Shown here: positions 25,977 to 34,055 of the stretch, piece by piece
How positions within the stretch are numbered: the stretch's first letter is position 1
Layout of the letters: every line of letters starts with the position of its first letter
NCBI GenBank assembly: GCA_964425915.1
Contig: CAYROO010000006.1
Location: 1 to 64,000, forward strand
Direction: 5' to 3'
DNA length: 64,000 nt
Origin: Polycyclovorans sp964425915
GTDB taxonomy: Bacteria > Pseudomonadota > Gammaproteobacteria > Nevskiales > Nevskiaceae
Notes under the pieces: generated by a model
What the model was told of the DNA's origin: nothing
What the model saw: only the letters and a program-made list of their open reading frames with translations
Databases searched by the model: none
Translations under genes and position numbers: made by a program

Positions 25977-26255
25977 ATGGTTCGCCTGGTCACCTTGCTG
26001 CTGCTGACGTGCGCCTGGGTCTTCACGGCCCAGGCACAGTTGCGTGACGAGCGACTCACACGACAGCTCTTGCAGGAACTGTCGCCGCTGCAATCCGGGG
26101 CGGCAGCCCGCGAGCTGTCCGCCGCCGAAGCCGCCCGGATCGCCCAGAGCCAGTATGGCGGGCGGGTACTTTCGGTGGACCCGGCCGGCAATGGGTATCG
26201 GGTGAAACTGCTGATCGCCGGGGAAGTCCGGATCGTCCATATCAACGAGCGCTGA
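25977..26255 (+). CDS. Small exported PepSY-domain protein
   Basis: The 92-aa precursor has a signal peptide ending in TAQAQ and a single PepSY-like unit: SAAEAARIAQSQYGGRVLSVDPAGNGYRVKLLIAGEVRIVHI. PepSY units bind or inhibit partner proteins in the periplasm. Small PepSY genes are often found just ahead of a response regulator and kinase, as here (27 bp before the regulator), so it may modulate the sensor. It begins 26 bp after the glycine-zipper gene. Confidence 0.78.
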   Translation: MVRLVTLLLLTCAWVFTAQAQLRDERLTRQLLQELSPLQSGAAARELSAAEAARIAQSQYGGRVLSVDPAGNGYRVKLLIAGEVRIVHINER

Positions 26256-26282
26256 AGCGCCAATCACTGCGGGGACCCTGGT

Positions 26283-26969
26283 ATGCGCGCACTGGTGGTT
26301 GAAGACGACGATGTGTTGCGGCAACACATCGTTGACGTGTTGTCAGAAGGCGGTTTCGCCGTCGACGCCGCGGCCAACGGGACGGACGGCCTGTTCATGG
26401 CCGAAGAGTATCCAACGGATGTCGCCGTGATTGATTTGGGCCTGCCGCAAACACCGGGCATCGACATCATTCGGAAGGCCCGCGCCGCGGGGCGCGACTA
26501 CCCCATCCTGATTCTGACCGCCCGCGATGGCTGGCAGAGCAAAGTCGAGGGCCTGGAAGCCGGCGCCGACGACTATCTGGTCAAGCCCTTCCACAAGGAA
26601 GAATTGCTGGCCCGCCTGCGGGCACTGCTCCGCCGCAGCAATGGCTGGGCACAATCGATCCTGGTCTCCGGACCGGTGGCCATCGATCCGGGCGCGCGTA
26701 CCGTCACGGTCCATGATCACCCGGTCGAGCTGACCAGCTACGAGTTCCGCGTGCTCGAGTATCTGCTGACACACGCAGGCAAGGTCATCTCCAAGACCGA
26801 GTTGCATGAGCACCTCTATGCCGAGGAGGACGAGCGCGACAGCAACGTCATCGAGGTGTTCATCCGGCGCCTGCGCAGCAAGCTCGACCCTGAGGGCAGC
26901 CTCAGCCCGATTGCCACACTGCGCGGCGCCGGCTATCGCTGGGATCTGCCACGCCCGAACGCCGGGTGA
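26283..26969 (+). CDS. phoP: OmpR-family response regulator, PhoP-like
   Basis: The 228-aa regulator has a receiver domain with acidic residues Asp8-Asp9, phosphoacceptor Asp51 (VIDLGLP), Thr79 and Lys101 (LVKPFH), and a winged-helix output domain ending TLRGAGYRW. Its sequence follows E. coli PhoP closely at LTARDGWQSKVEGLEAGADDY, which together with the PhoQ-like kinase supports the symbol. PhoP/PhoQ systems respond to divalent cations, acid or cationic peptides and adjust the envelope. This is distinct from the phosphate regulator PhoB, which is not in this window. The kinase start overlaps its stop by 4 bp. Confidence 0.85.
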   Translation: MRALVVEDDDVLRQHIVDVLSEGGFAVDAAANGTDGLFMAEEYPTDVAVIDLGLPQTPGIDIIRKARAAGRDYPILILTARDGWQSKVEGLEAGADDYLVKPFHKEELLARLRALLRRSNGWAQSILVSGPVAIDPGARTVTVHDHPVELTSYEFRVLEYLLTHAGKVISKTELHEHLYAEEDERDSNVIEVFIRRLRSKLDPEGSLSPIATLRGAGYRWDLPRPNAG

Positions 26970-28291
26970 CGTCGCTCCGCACGCGGCTGCTGGTCGCTGC
27001 CTCGATGGTATTGGCCGGCTTCGTGCTGGCCTGCGCGGCAGCGCTCGACCGGGCTTTCGAGGACCGCGCACTAACCACCCAGCGCGATCGCCTTCAGGGC
27101 TTGGTTTACGCCCTGCTGGCCGCAGCCGAACCCACTGCCGACGGCAGCCTCAGCCTGTCGCCATTCCGTCTGCCGGACCCACGCCTGCAGAATCCGGGTT
27201 CCGGCCTGGAAGCCGCGCTGATCGACCAACGCAACGCGCTGACCTGGGGCAGCGTCAGCCTGTCTGATGACTTCCCGCTACCGCCCGAGGTGCCGCCCGG
27301 CTCCTTCGACTTCGTCTCCGATCAGCAGCGCTTCAGCCTCGCCTTCGGGCTACGTTGGCTCAATCCGCTGGAGGGCGATCAGCGCTACACGCTGGTGGTG
27401 ATGGAGGATCGTCAGGCCTTCGACGAGCAGATGCGGGCCTACCGCCGCACCTTGTGGAGCTGGCTGGCCATCGCCGCCGTGGCGCTGCTGTCGGTACAGG
27501 GGACCGTGCTGGCCTGGGGTTTGGTACCGCTGCGCCAATTACGCAATGAGCTCAGCCGCGTCGAGCAGGGTAGCCAAGGCAAGCTGGAGAGCGACTACCC
27601 CGCCGAGCTGGCCCCGCTCACCGATGCCATCAACGGCATGATCCGCAGTGGCGAAGCGCGACTGGCGCGCCAGCGGAATGCGCTTGGTGATCTCGCCCAC
27701 AGTCTGAAGACGCCCCTCGCCGCCCTGCGCGCGCTCAGTGAGGATGCCCGTCTCAACCGCGACGACCAAGCGGCCATTGCCGAGCCCGTCGGGCGCATGC
27801 AGAACATCATCGACCATCAGCTCCGGCGGGCGGTCACCGCCGGCGGTCGCTCGCTGGCCGAGGCCGTGGGGCTTAAAGACGTGCTCGAACGGCTCAGCCG
27901 GACGCTGGCCAAGGTCTATGCCGAAAGGCAACCGCAATTTGAGTGGCGCATGCCCGCCCAACTCAAAATCCGCATGGACAGCGGCGATCTCTATGAGCTG
28001 ATGGGCAACCTGCTGGAAAACGCCGTCAAGTACGGCGGGGGTCACGTCCGCGTCACAGCCGGGCGGCTGGGGCGCGCACTGGTCATCGCCGTGGACGACG
28101 ATGGGCCCGGTTTCCCCGAGTCGCCCGAGCGGCTCCTGGGGCGCGGTGTCCGGGCGGATGCACGTACGCTCGGCCAGGGCATTGGGCTGGCGGCCAGTGA
28201 CGAGTTGGTCAAGGCTTACCATGGACGGATCACCCTGGACCGAAGTGCCGATCTCGGCGGCGCCCGGGTGGAAATCCGCCTGCCGGTATGA
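26966..28291 (+). CDS. phoQ: Sensor histidine kinase, PhoQ-like
   Basis: The 441-aa kinase starts with GTG overlapping the regulator stop (GTGA). Two membrane helices (about 7-28 and 163-185) enclose a 135-residue periplasmic sensor. A HAMP-like linker follows, then the phosphoacceptor His245 in DLAHSLKTPLAAL, an H-box form characteristic of PhoQ. The ATPase domain has NLLENAVKYGG, DDDGPGFPE and GQGIGLA. The periplasmic part is not obviously rich in the acidic cluster of enteric PhoQ, so the signal may differ. It is convergent with orn. Confidence 0.85.
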   Translation: MTSLRTRLLVAASMVLAGFVLACAAALDRAFEDRALTTQRDRLQGLVYALLAAAEPTADGSLSLSPFRLPDPRLQNPGSGLEAALIDQRNALTWGSVSLSDDFPLPPEVPPGSFDFVSDQQRFSLAFGLRWLNPLEGDQRYTLVVMEDRQAFDEQMRAYRRTLWSWLAIAAVALLSVQGTVLAWGLVPLRQLRNELSRVEQGSQGKLESDYPAELAPLTDAINGMIRSGEARLARQRNALGDLAHSLKTPLAALRALSEDARLNRDDQAAIAEPVGRMQNIIDHQLRRAVTAGGRSLAEAVGLKDVLERLSRTLAKVYAERQPQFEWRMPAQLKIRMDSGDLYELMGNLLENAVKYGGGHVRVTAGRLGRALVIAVDDDGPGFPESPERLLGRGVRADARTLGQGIGLAASDELVKAYHGRITLDRSADLGGARVEIRLPV

Positions 28292-28305
28292 TCGGCGCAC
28301 CCGCC

Positions 28306-28869
28306 TCAGGGCGCGCTCACCGCCAGTTGGATGAAATGGCTGCGGTAGTAGCGCAGCTCGGCCACGGAGTCGCGAATGTCATCCATCGCGAGGTGCGTGG
28401 ATTGCTTGGTGAACCCCTTGGCGACATCCGGCGCCCAGCGCTGGCAGAGCTCTTTCACCGTCGACACATCGATATGCCGGTAGTGGAAGTACCGCTCCAA
28501 GGCCGGCATGTGACGAGCAAGGAAGCGCCGATCCTGACAGATGGAGTTGCCGCACATCGGTGATGCGCCGGCCGGCACCCACTCCGCCAGAAACGCCAGG
28601 GTGGCGGCCTCGGCATCGGCTTCGGACAAGACGCTTGCGCGGACCCGTTGCGTAAGACCGGACTGACCGTGCTGCCGCACGTTCCACTCGTCCATCTTGT
28701 TCAGTTCCAGCTCGCTCTGGTGGATCGCCAGTACCGGCCCCTCGGCGAGGACGGTCAGATGACTGTCCGTCACCAGGGTGGCAATTTCGATGATCCGGTG
28801 CGTTTCCGGCACCAAGCCGGTCATTTCCAGATCGATCCAGATCAGGTGCTGCGCTTGAGGATTCGACAT
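28306..28869 (-). CDS. orn: Oligoribonuclease
   Basis: Orn is the DEDDh 3'-5' exonuclease that degrades di- and short oligoribonucleotides, including pGpG from cyclic-di-GMP breakdown. The 187-aa protein has the Exo I motif IWIDLEMTGL, Exo II with GNSICQDRRFL, and Exo III HLAMDDIRDSVAEL near the C terminus. It lies 36 bp after the TPR gene that ends the TonB operon, on the same strand. It may receive some readthrough, but it is a housekeeping gene and probably has its own promoter. Confidence 0.97.
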   Translation of the reverse strand: MSNPQAQHLIWIDLEMTGLVPETHRIIEIATLVTDSHLTVLAEGPVLAIHQSELELNKMDEWNVRQHGQSGLTQRVRASVLSEADAEAATLAFLAEWVPAGASPMCGNSICQDRRFLARHMPALERYFHYRHIDVSTVKELCQRWAPDVAKGFTKQSTHLAMDDIRDSVAELRYYRSHFIQLAVSAP

Positions 28870-28905
28870 GCCGTCAGAATAGCAAACGCCCGAACCTGCG
28901 CGCCT

Positions 28906-30219
28906 TCAGGAGCGACCGCCGCCGAATGCGTCAAGATTGTTTTCCTGGGCTTCCAGGGCTTCCTCTGTGCGCTTCTGCAATTCGATGCGGGTGCGCTCGA
29001 TTGCACGCAGGCGTTCGATCTCGGCCAGCGTATAGGACTCCCATTTGGCCGCCGCCGCGTAGCTTTCCCGATCCTGCTTGGCACGCCGGAACGCCTGTAA
29101 TGCAGGCTCCAGGTCGCCGCCATTGAAGTGCGCCATACCCAACAGCATGAGGTTGCCACTGCGGCTTTTCAGGTTCCCCACTTCGTCGGCTTTGGCCGCG
29201 GCCTTGGCGGCCTCGGCGTAGTCCCCGGCGTTGAAGTGGACGCCGGCCAGGCGCGAATAGAGCACGCCATCGCCGGACAGCTGCGCCGCCCGCTCCAATG
29301 CCGGCACCGCCTTGCGGTGTTCATTGGCCTGCGCCCAGGCATTCGCCAGGGCTTCGATGTTCTTCGGGTTCTCGGCGATCTTGCCGTCGGCCATTGCGGT
29401 CTCGATGATCCGTCCGGCTTTGTACGGCACCTGCTGTCCCAGCCACATGTAGGCAAGGTTCAACAGCTCGCTCTCGGACTTCAAACCGCCATGCTCGTAG
29501 ACGGCGTCATAGACCGCCAGACGCCGGGTATCGGCACCGGTCTCGCTGTACATGCCCGCCAGTTGCCGCATGTAGCTCAGCTTGGGATATAGGCTGATCA
29601 GCTGCTCATAGACCTTGGCGGTGGCGGCATAGTCTTTCTTGCCGTAGTACAGCGCCGCCTTCAGTCGCAACCAGGATTCATCAACCGGCTTGCCGGCCCG
29701 CTCGGACAACAGCACCGCGCGGTCCACATTGCGCAAGGCCTTGTCGAAGTCCGACTTCTGGTAGTACGCCTGGGCCAGCATGATGTGCGCGGTCGGCGTG
29801 GGTTCATCAACCGTGAACAGCCACTCCTCCATGAAGCGGATGCACTCGTCGTACTTTTCCAGCTGGAAGTAGAGCTGCGCTGTGGTGTACTTGGCGGTCA
29901 GCACCAGTCCATCACTGGCATCTTCCTCCTGCATCACCTTGGCATAGGCGTCAATCGCCTTCTGGTACTCGTTGCGACTGGCGTGGATGAAGGCGTAGAA
30001 ATTCCACAACTGCGAACGGGCGTAACTGTTGAGGCGCGGGCTATCCCGCAGCTCGTCCAGGACCGCCAGCGCCTCGCCATGCTGGCCAGCTTCGGCCAGA
30101 CTCTGGGCCTTGGTGAGCTGATCGAAGGTGCGAGCATCGATGGCACCCTGCTGCGCCCAGGACGGGCACGCAGCAACCACTGCCAACAAGGCCAGAATCC
30201 GCAGACAGGCGCGCATCAT
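28906..30219 (-). CDS. Exported TPR protein of the TonB system
   Basis: The 437-aa precursor has a signal peptide (ending CPSWAQQ) followed by a long array of helical tetratricopeptide-like repeats, for example GQHGEALAVLDEL, KYDECIRFMEEWL and GDYAEAAKAAAKA. A charged coiled-coil end runs from about 395. TPR proteins of this kind close TonB2/TtpC-type operons and are thought to sit in the periplasm beside the TonB complex. It starts 6 bp after tonB, so it is translated from the same message. The precise role is not established. Confidence 0.82.
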   Translation of the reverse strand: MMRACLRILALLAVVAACPSWAQQGAIDARTFDQLTKAQSLAEAGQHGEALAVLDELRDSPRLNSYARSQLWNFYAFIHASRNEYQKAIDAYAKVMQEEDASDGLVLTAKYTTAQLYFQLEKYDECIRFMEEWLFTVDEPTPTAHIMLAQAYYQKSDFDKALRNVDRAVLLSERAGKPVDESWLRLKAALYYGKKDYAATAKVYEQLISLYPKLSYMRQLAGMYSETGADTRRLAVYDAVYEHGGLKSESELLNLAYMWLGQQVPYKAGRIIETAMADGKIAENPKNIEALANAWAQANEHRKAVPALERAAQLSGDGVLYSRLAGVHFNAGDYAEAAKAAAKADEVGNLKSRSGNLMLLGMAHFNGGDLEPALQAFRRAKQDRESYAAAAKWESYTLAEIERLRAIERTRIELQKRTEEALEAQENNLDAFGGGRS

Positions 30220-30225
30220 CGTTTC

Positions 30226-30834
30226 TCAGGAAGTCTTGTCCAGGCGGAACATCACCCGGGTTCGCACCCCGGGCACCTCAATCGGCGAACCGTCGACCAC
30301 CCGCGGCTTGTACTTGTAGCGCAGCGCGGATTCCATGGCAGCCGAGTTGAACACCGGGTTGGAGCTTTCGATCACCACCGGATCCCGTACCGAGCCCTGC
30401 TTGGTGACGGTGTATTCCAGAATGACATCACCTTCGAGGCCGCGGCTGAGCGCACCGCGCGGATAGTTCGGGGCCACCTTGACGATGGGCAGATACTCGC
30501 CATCCGTGGCCGACAGCCCAGCCCCCATGCTGAGGTCCAGATTGGCCGCCACCTGCGAGGGCCCGCCGATCTGACCGACCTCGGCGTTGCCATCCACCTG
30601 ATCGAAGGCCTGCTGCGGCACATCAGGCGGCGGCGTGTCATCCAGCTGCGGCTTTTCCGGCTTTTCGACCGAACGCTGGGTTTCGATCTCCATCTTCGGC
30701 ATGTAGATATCGGGCAGCTTGATCACAGCGGTCTTGTCGACCCGACCGTCGGCAAAGTGAATCAAGGTGACCATCACCATCTGCAGACCGAAGGTGACCA
30801 CAGCGGCGGGCAACAGAACCATCATCATGCGCAT
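30226..30834 (-). CDS. tonB: TonB-family energy-transducing protein
   Basis: From ATG 30834 (preceded by GAGGAAATT) the protein is 202 aa. It has one N-terminal membrane anchor (VVTFGLQMVMVTLIHFA), a moderately proline-rich linker (KPEKPQLDDTPPPDVPQQ) and a TonB C-terminal domain. That domain shows APNYPRGALSRGLEGDVILEYTV, the YP and GxV features, and ends KYKPRVVDGSPIEVPGVRTRVMF. The short linker resembles TonB2-type proteins. It lies between exbD (10 bp upstream) and the TPR gene. Its presence next to a receptor suggests a dedicated rather than general TonB. Confidence 0.92.
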   Translation of the reverse strand: MRMMMVLLPAAVVTFGLQMVMVTLIHFADGRVDKTAVIKLPDIYMPKMEIETQRSVEKPEKPQLDDTPPPDVPQQAFDQVDGNAEVGQIGGPSQVAANLDLSMGAGLSATDGEYLPIVKVAPNYPRGALSRGLEGDVILEYTVTKQGSVRDPVVIESSNPVFNSAAMESALRYKYKPRVVDGSPIEVPGVRTRVMFRLDKTS

Positions 30835-30844
30835 GGCAATTTCC

Positions 30845-31255
30845 TCAGTTTGATTGGGTGGCCAGCGACACACGCTCGGGCGGCACCACCTGGCGGGCCT
30901 GATCCAACACCTCGGTGAAGGTCTTCACCGAGGCCAGCTCGTCCGCCTGAATCACCACCGCGCCCTCCGGGTTCTCGGCGTGCATGCGCTCGACATTGGC
31001 CCGGACCGAGCGGATATCGATGCGTCGCTGGTCCATCCAGATCGTGTTGTCGGCACGAATGGCGATCAACACGGCAGCATTCTTATTCTCGGCAGTCTGC
31101 GCCTGCGGCCGGTTGACCTCGACGCCCGTCTCCTTGATGAAACTGGCGGTCACAATGAAGAAGATCAACATGATGAACACCACGTCGAGCATCGGCGTGA
31201 GGTCGATCGCGCCTTCCTCTTCGCCCTCGTCCTGACTGACATAACTACGCGCCAT
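30845..31255 (-). CDS. exbD: ExbD-type biopolymer transporter subunit
   Basis: From ATG 31255 the protein is 136 aa, the usual ExbD length. It has one membrane helix with the functional aspartate in IDLTPMLDVVFIMLIFFIVTASF, then a periplasmic domain beginning ETGVEVNRPQA. ExbD and ExbB use the proton gradient to energise TonB. The gene overlaps exbB by 11 bp, so expression is coupled. The longer open frame upstream is a shadow of exbB. Confidence 0.93.
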   Translation of the reverse strand: MARSYVSQDEGEEEGAIDLTPMLDVVFIMLIFFIVTASFIKETGVEVNRPQAQTAENKNAAVLIAIRADNTIWMDQRRIDIRSVRANVERMHAENPEGAVVIQADELASVKTFTEVLDQARQVVPPERVSLATQSN

Positions 31256-31814
31256 GGGCGGGATTCTCCTTGGGAGCAGGTTCCAGATGGTGGATCGGCA
31301 ATTCGGCGTCAATCCGCTGACGACGCTGGGTGGCCAATCGCGAGAGATAAATGTTGCCGAACACACCGGACAAAGCAGCGACCATGCCCGCCATGGTGGG
31401 GATGGTGGCTCGCGACACGCCGCCAGCCATCGAGCGGGCATCGCCACCGCCGGTGATGGCGAGAATGGTGAACACGTCGATCATGCCGGTGACGGTTCCG
31501 AGCAAACCGAACAAGGGGCACAGCGCAATCAACACCTTGATGAAGCGCAGGTGCTGGTTGACCCGCAGTCGCAGCTCGGACACCAGCTGCCGCCGCACGG
31601 CATCGCCGTACCAGGAGTAATGATCTTGCCGCTGGCGCCAGATCTGCAACGCCGCAGAGAGATCCCGATCAAACGGCCGCAGGTAATAGACGACGCGCTC
31701 GAGGATCATCACCCACAGGAAAAAGGTCAGCCCTGCGATCAGCTGCAGGATGGGGCCACCGGCGGTGAAAAACCCACCGATGGCCTCACGTGCATCCAAC
31801 AGGAAGAGCAACAC
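31245..31814 (-). CDS. exbB: ExbB-type (MotA/TolQ/ExbB) proton channel subunit
   Basis: The 189-aa protein has three hydrophobic segments (about 18-38, 92-113 and 137-158). The MotA/TolQ/ExbB signature LCPLFGLLGTVTGMIDVFTILA contains the threonine of the proton path, followed by MAGGVSRATIPTMAGMVAAL. It is the short, classical ExbB of the operon and is distinct from the longer TtpC-like relative encoded 12 bp upstream. Operons with both forms use them together in one TonB complex in Vibrio. Confidence 0.92.
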   Translation of the reverse strand: MLLFLLDAREAIGGFFTAGGPILQLIAGLTFFLWVMILERVVYYLRPFDRDLSAALQIWRQRQDHYSWYGDAVRRQLVSELRLRVNQHLRFIKVLIALCPLFGLLGTVTGMIDVFTILAITGGGDARSMAGGVSRATIPTMAGMVAALSGVFGNIYLSRLATQRRQRIDAELPIHHLEPAPKENPAHGA

Positions 31815-31826
31815 GCGCGGCTCCCG

Positions 31827-33185
31827 TTAGCGACCGACGCGTTGGGCGACCAGGCCCGCCGTCTGCTCTTCGAGGACGTGCAGCAGCTCGCGCGCGCGCC
31901 CGCTGAGCAGGGTATGCAGCAGCAACATGGGGATGGCCACGATCAGGCCCAGCACCGTGGTCACCAGCGCACTGGAAATACCGCCGGCCATGGCCTTGGG
32001 ATCCCCGGCACCATAGATGGTGATGGCCTGAAACACGATGATCATGCCGGTCACCGTCCCGAGCAGGCCGAGCAGCGGCGCAACCATGGCGATGATCTTC
32101 AGCAGCGGCAGCCCGCGCTGAATCTCCGGACGCTCCTTGATGATCGCCTCACCGAGCTTCACTTCCAGTGTTTCGATGTCATCGTTGGCATGTGCGGCGC
32201 CTGCCAGCAGCACACGGCCCAGCGGGTTGTCGTCGCTCGCAGTGTCGCTGTTGCGCTGGCGACGCACCTTGGCGGAGATCTGGGACAGCGCCAGGAATCG
32301 CCACAGCGCCAACAGCAGCCCGACCACACCGACCGCAGTGATCACGTAGCCCACCAGCTCGCCCTGATGCCAGCGTTCGACCAGCGTTGGCGTATTGATC
32401 AGCGCCTTGAGGTAACCACCACCCGCCGACCCGGTCGGATCAATGCCGACCGGAACAAAGCCAGCACTGGCGGTCTGAAGGTCCTCTGCACCGCCGGTAT
32501 AGCCATCCGGCTGACGCGGCAGCACGGATACCGAGCGGGTGTTCTCGTCATAGGCCAGATAGTCGCCCTGGGACACCAGGTTGAACAGGCCGATTCGCAC
32601 CACCTCACGGTTGGCCTCGGTCCCTACGGCACCGGCGTACTTCACCACCCGACCCGATTCCGTCAACTCACGATGCAGTTCAAACCACAGCTGTTCGATC
32701 TCCTCAACGGTCGGCAGGTCGGTGTCGTCGTTCATCTTGCCGATGAGGTCACTCAGGAAAGATTGACGTCCGTCGAACTGATGCGTGGTGATGGACGCGC
32801 CAAGACGGGCCCGAAGATCGCCAGCAGCGCCGGTGAGATGCCCAAACAACTCTTTCAGCGATCCCAGACGCTCGTCGCGCTGACTGCGCTTCTCCTCAAC
32901 CTTGAGCTCATTGGCATTGAACACCTTCTCAAGCTCGGCGCTGCGCGCCTCAAGCGCGGCAATGCGCTGCTCGGCATCGCGGATCAACCGATCCTGCTGC
33001 TCACGATCAGCGATGAACGCGGCCTCGCGCTGCTTGTTCTCGGCTGCGTCGCGGGCGCGCCCCTCGCGGACTTCCTTGAGCAGCTGCGTCATCGACACTG
33101 CGTCTTTCTCTTGCGCCACTACGGCGCCGGGCAGCATCGACGCAATGATAAGGCCCACCGGGGCCAGCCAGTTCGCGCGCTTCAT
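31827..33185 (-). CDS. TtpC-like long ExbB-family protein
   Basis: The 452-aa protein begins with a signal-like helix (WLAPVGLIIASMLPGAVVA). A 230-residue periplasmic region has coiled coils near residues 40-130. Three membrane segments follow, and a C-terminal MotA/TolQ/ExbB domain with APLLGLLGTVTGMIIVFQAI and MAGGISSALVTTVLGLIVAIP. This is the architecture of TtpC, the extra component that TonB2 systems of Vibrio need for siderophore uptake. Its start overlaps the stop of the DUF3450 gene (ATGA). Family assignment is firm; the role in this organism is inferred. Confidence 0.88.
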   Translation of the reverse strand: MKRANWLAPVGLIIASMLPGAVVAQEKDAVSMTQLLKEVREGRARDAAENKQREAAFIADREQQDRLIRDAEQRIAALEARSAELEKVFNANELKVEEKRSQRDERLGSLKELFGHLTGAAGDLRARLGASITTHQFDGRQSFLSDLIGKMNDDTDLPTVEEIEQLWFELHRELTESGRVVKYAGAVGTEANREVVRIGLFNLVSQGDYLAYDENTRSVSVLPRQPDGYTGGAEDLQTASAGFVPVGIDPTGSAGGGYLKALINTPTLVERWHQGELVGYVITAVGVVGLLLALWRFLALSQISAKVRRQRNSDTASDDNPLGRVLLAGAAHANDDIETLEVKLGEAIIKERPEIQRGLPLLKIIAMVAPLLGLLGTVTGMIIVFQAITIYGAGDPKAMAGGISSALVTTVLGLIVAIPMLLLHTLLSGRARELLHVLEEQTAGLVAQRVGR

Positions 33186-33979
33186 TCGGCAGCCTCCGGA
33201 GCCGGAATCGGGAGCGTCACAATGTCGATGGACGCCTGCTTGCTCGCCATCAGAATCCCGCGGCGAACGCTGTTACGGTAATCACCGGCGTCCAACCGCT
33301 CCCAAGCGGCGGTGGCCGGATTCCACACCACGGTGGTGCGGGTGTCCTTGCTCTGCGCGACCAGGGCCACCCGGCCAAAGCGCAGCACATCCACTTCGAG
33401 GTCTTCGCCGTCGAGCTGGATGATCTGTTGATAGGTGTCGATCTTGCGACCGTATTCGGTCTCGATCTGATAGGCCTCGATGACCTGCCGGAATTTCTCG
33501 GCCACATCGATATCAGCCTTGGACAGGCTGTCCTTCAATTGCGCGATGCGCGTGTTGCGCTCGTCAATGTGAAACGGCTTGTCGAGTTCCACATACTCGC
33601 TCAACGCGTCCGCCATCCGCATGATCAGCGGCAGCATCTGCCGCTCAATCGTGGCTACCTGCTTGATCGACTCGTCGAAGCGACCGATCAGCGCCTGCTG
33701 CCCCTCGATTTGCGTGGACAGCTGCGCGTTGTACTGCTCCAGGCCTTCGACCTGCTTGAGCAATGCACGGTAGGTAATCAGCTTGGCCTGCTGCGCATCA
33801 ACGACCTCGTCAATGCGCTCCTGGCTCTGTTGCGCGGCGGCCAGCTTGCCCTCGCCTTCCTTGATTACCCCATCCAGCGACTGCGCCGGAGCGGCTCCCG
33901 CCCACAACAGGGCGCCCATCGCGAGCGGCACCAGCCGCAGCGTTTTCACCGACCGCATCATGACCGTGTTCCTCATCAT
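33182..33979 (-). CDS. DUF3450 periplasmic coiled-coil protein
   Basis: The 265-aa precursor has a signal peptide (ending GAAPAQS) and a long helical region likely to form a coiled coil (about residues 40-160). A conserved end follows with LRFGRVALVAQSKDTRTTVVWNP and a tryptophan-containing strand. DUF3450 genes are regularly found directly upstream of ttpC-exbB-exbD-tonB, so the protein probably assembles with the TtpC periplasmic domain. It is the first gene after the hairpin that separates the motor genes from the receptor and lipoprotein genes. Confidence 0.85.
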   Translation of the reverse strand: MMRNTVMMRSVKTLRLVPLAMGALLWAGAAPAQSLDGVIKEGEGKLAAAQQSQERIDEVVDAQQAKLITYRALLKQVEGLEQYNAQLSTQIEGQQALIGRFDESIKQVATIERQMLPLIMRMADALSEYVELDKPFHIDERNTRIAQLKDSLSKADIDVAEKFRQVIEAYQIETEYGRKIDTYQQIIQLDGEDLEVDVLRFGRVALVAQSKDTRTTVVWNPATAAWERLDAGDYRNSVRRGILMASKQASIDIVTLPIPAPEAAE

Positions 33980-33992
33980 TCATTGATCCCAG

Positions 33993-34030
33993 AGTAAGAA
34001 GGCGGCGGACGCTTTCACGTCCGCCGCCTC
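33993..34030 (-). terminator. Strong hairpin between lipoprotein and motor genes, terminator or RNA-stabilising element
   Basis: A perfect 11-bp GC stem (34001-34011 with 34018-34028), extendable by an A-T pair, has the loop TGAAAG on the minus strand. It is followed by TTCTTACT, an imperfect T-tract. Partial termination here would give more receptor and lipoprotein than motor proteins. Confidence 0.6.
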
Positions 34031-34055
34031 CCTGGCAGGATTAATCCCTAAGCGC

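Noticed and set aside
26283..28291. The PhoP/PhoQ-like pair as the phosphate regulators PhoB/PhoR
   Set aside because: The kinase H-box HSLKTPLAAL and the regulator sequence fit PhoQ/PhoP; there is no PAS domain as in PhoR and no link to pst.
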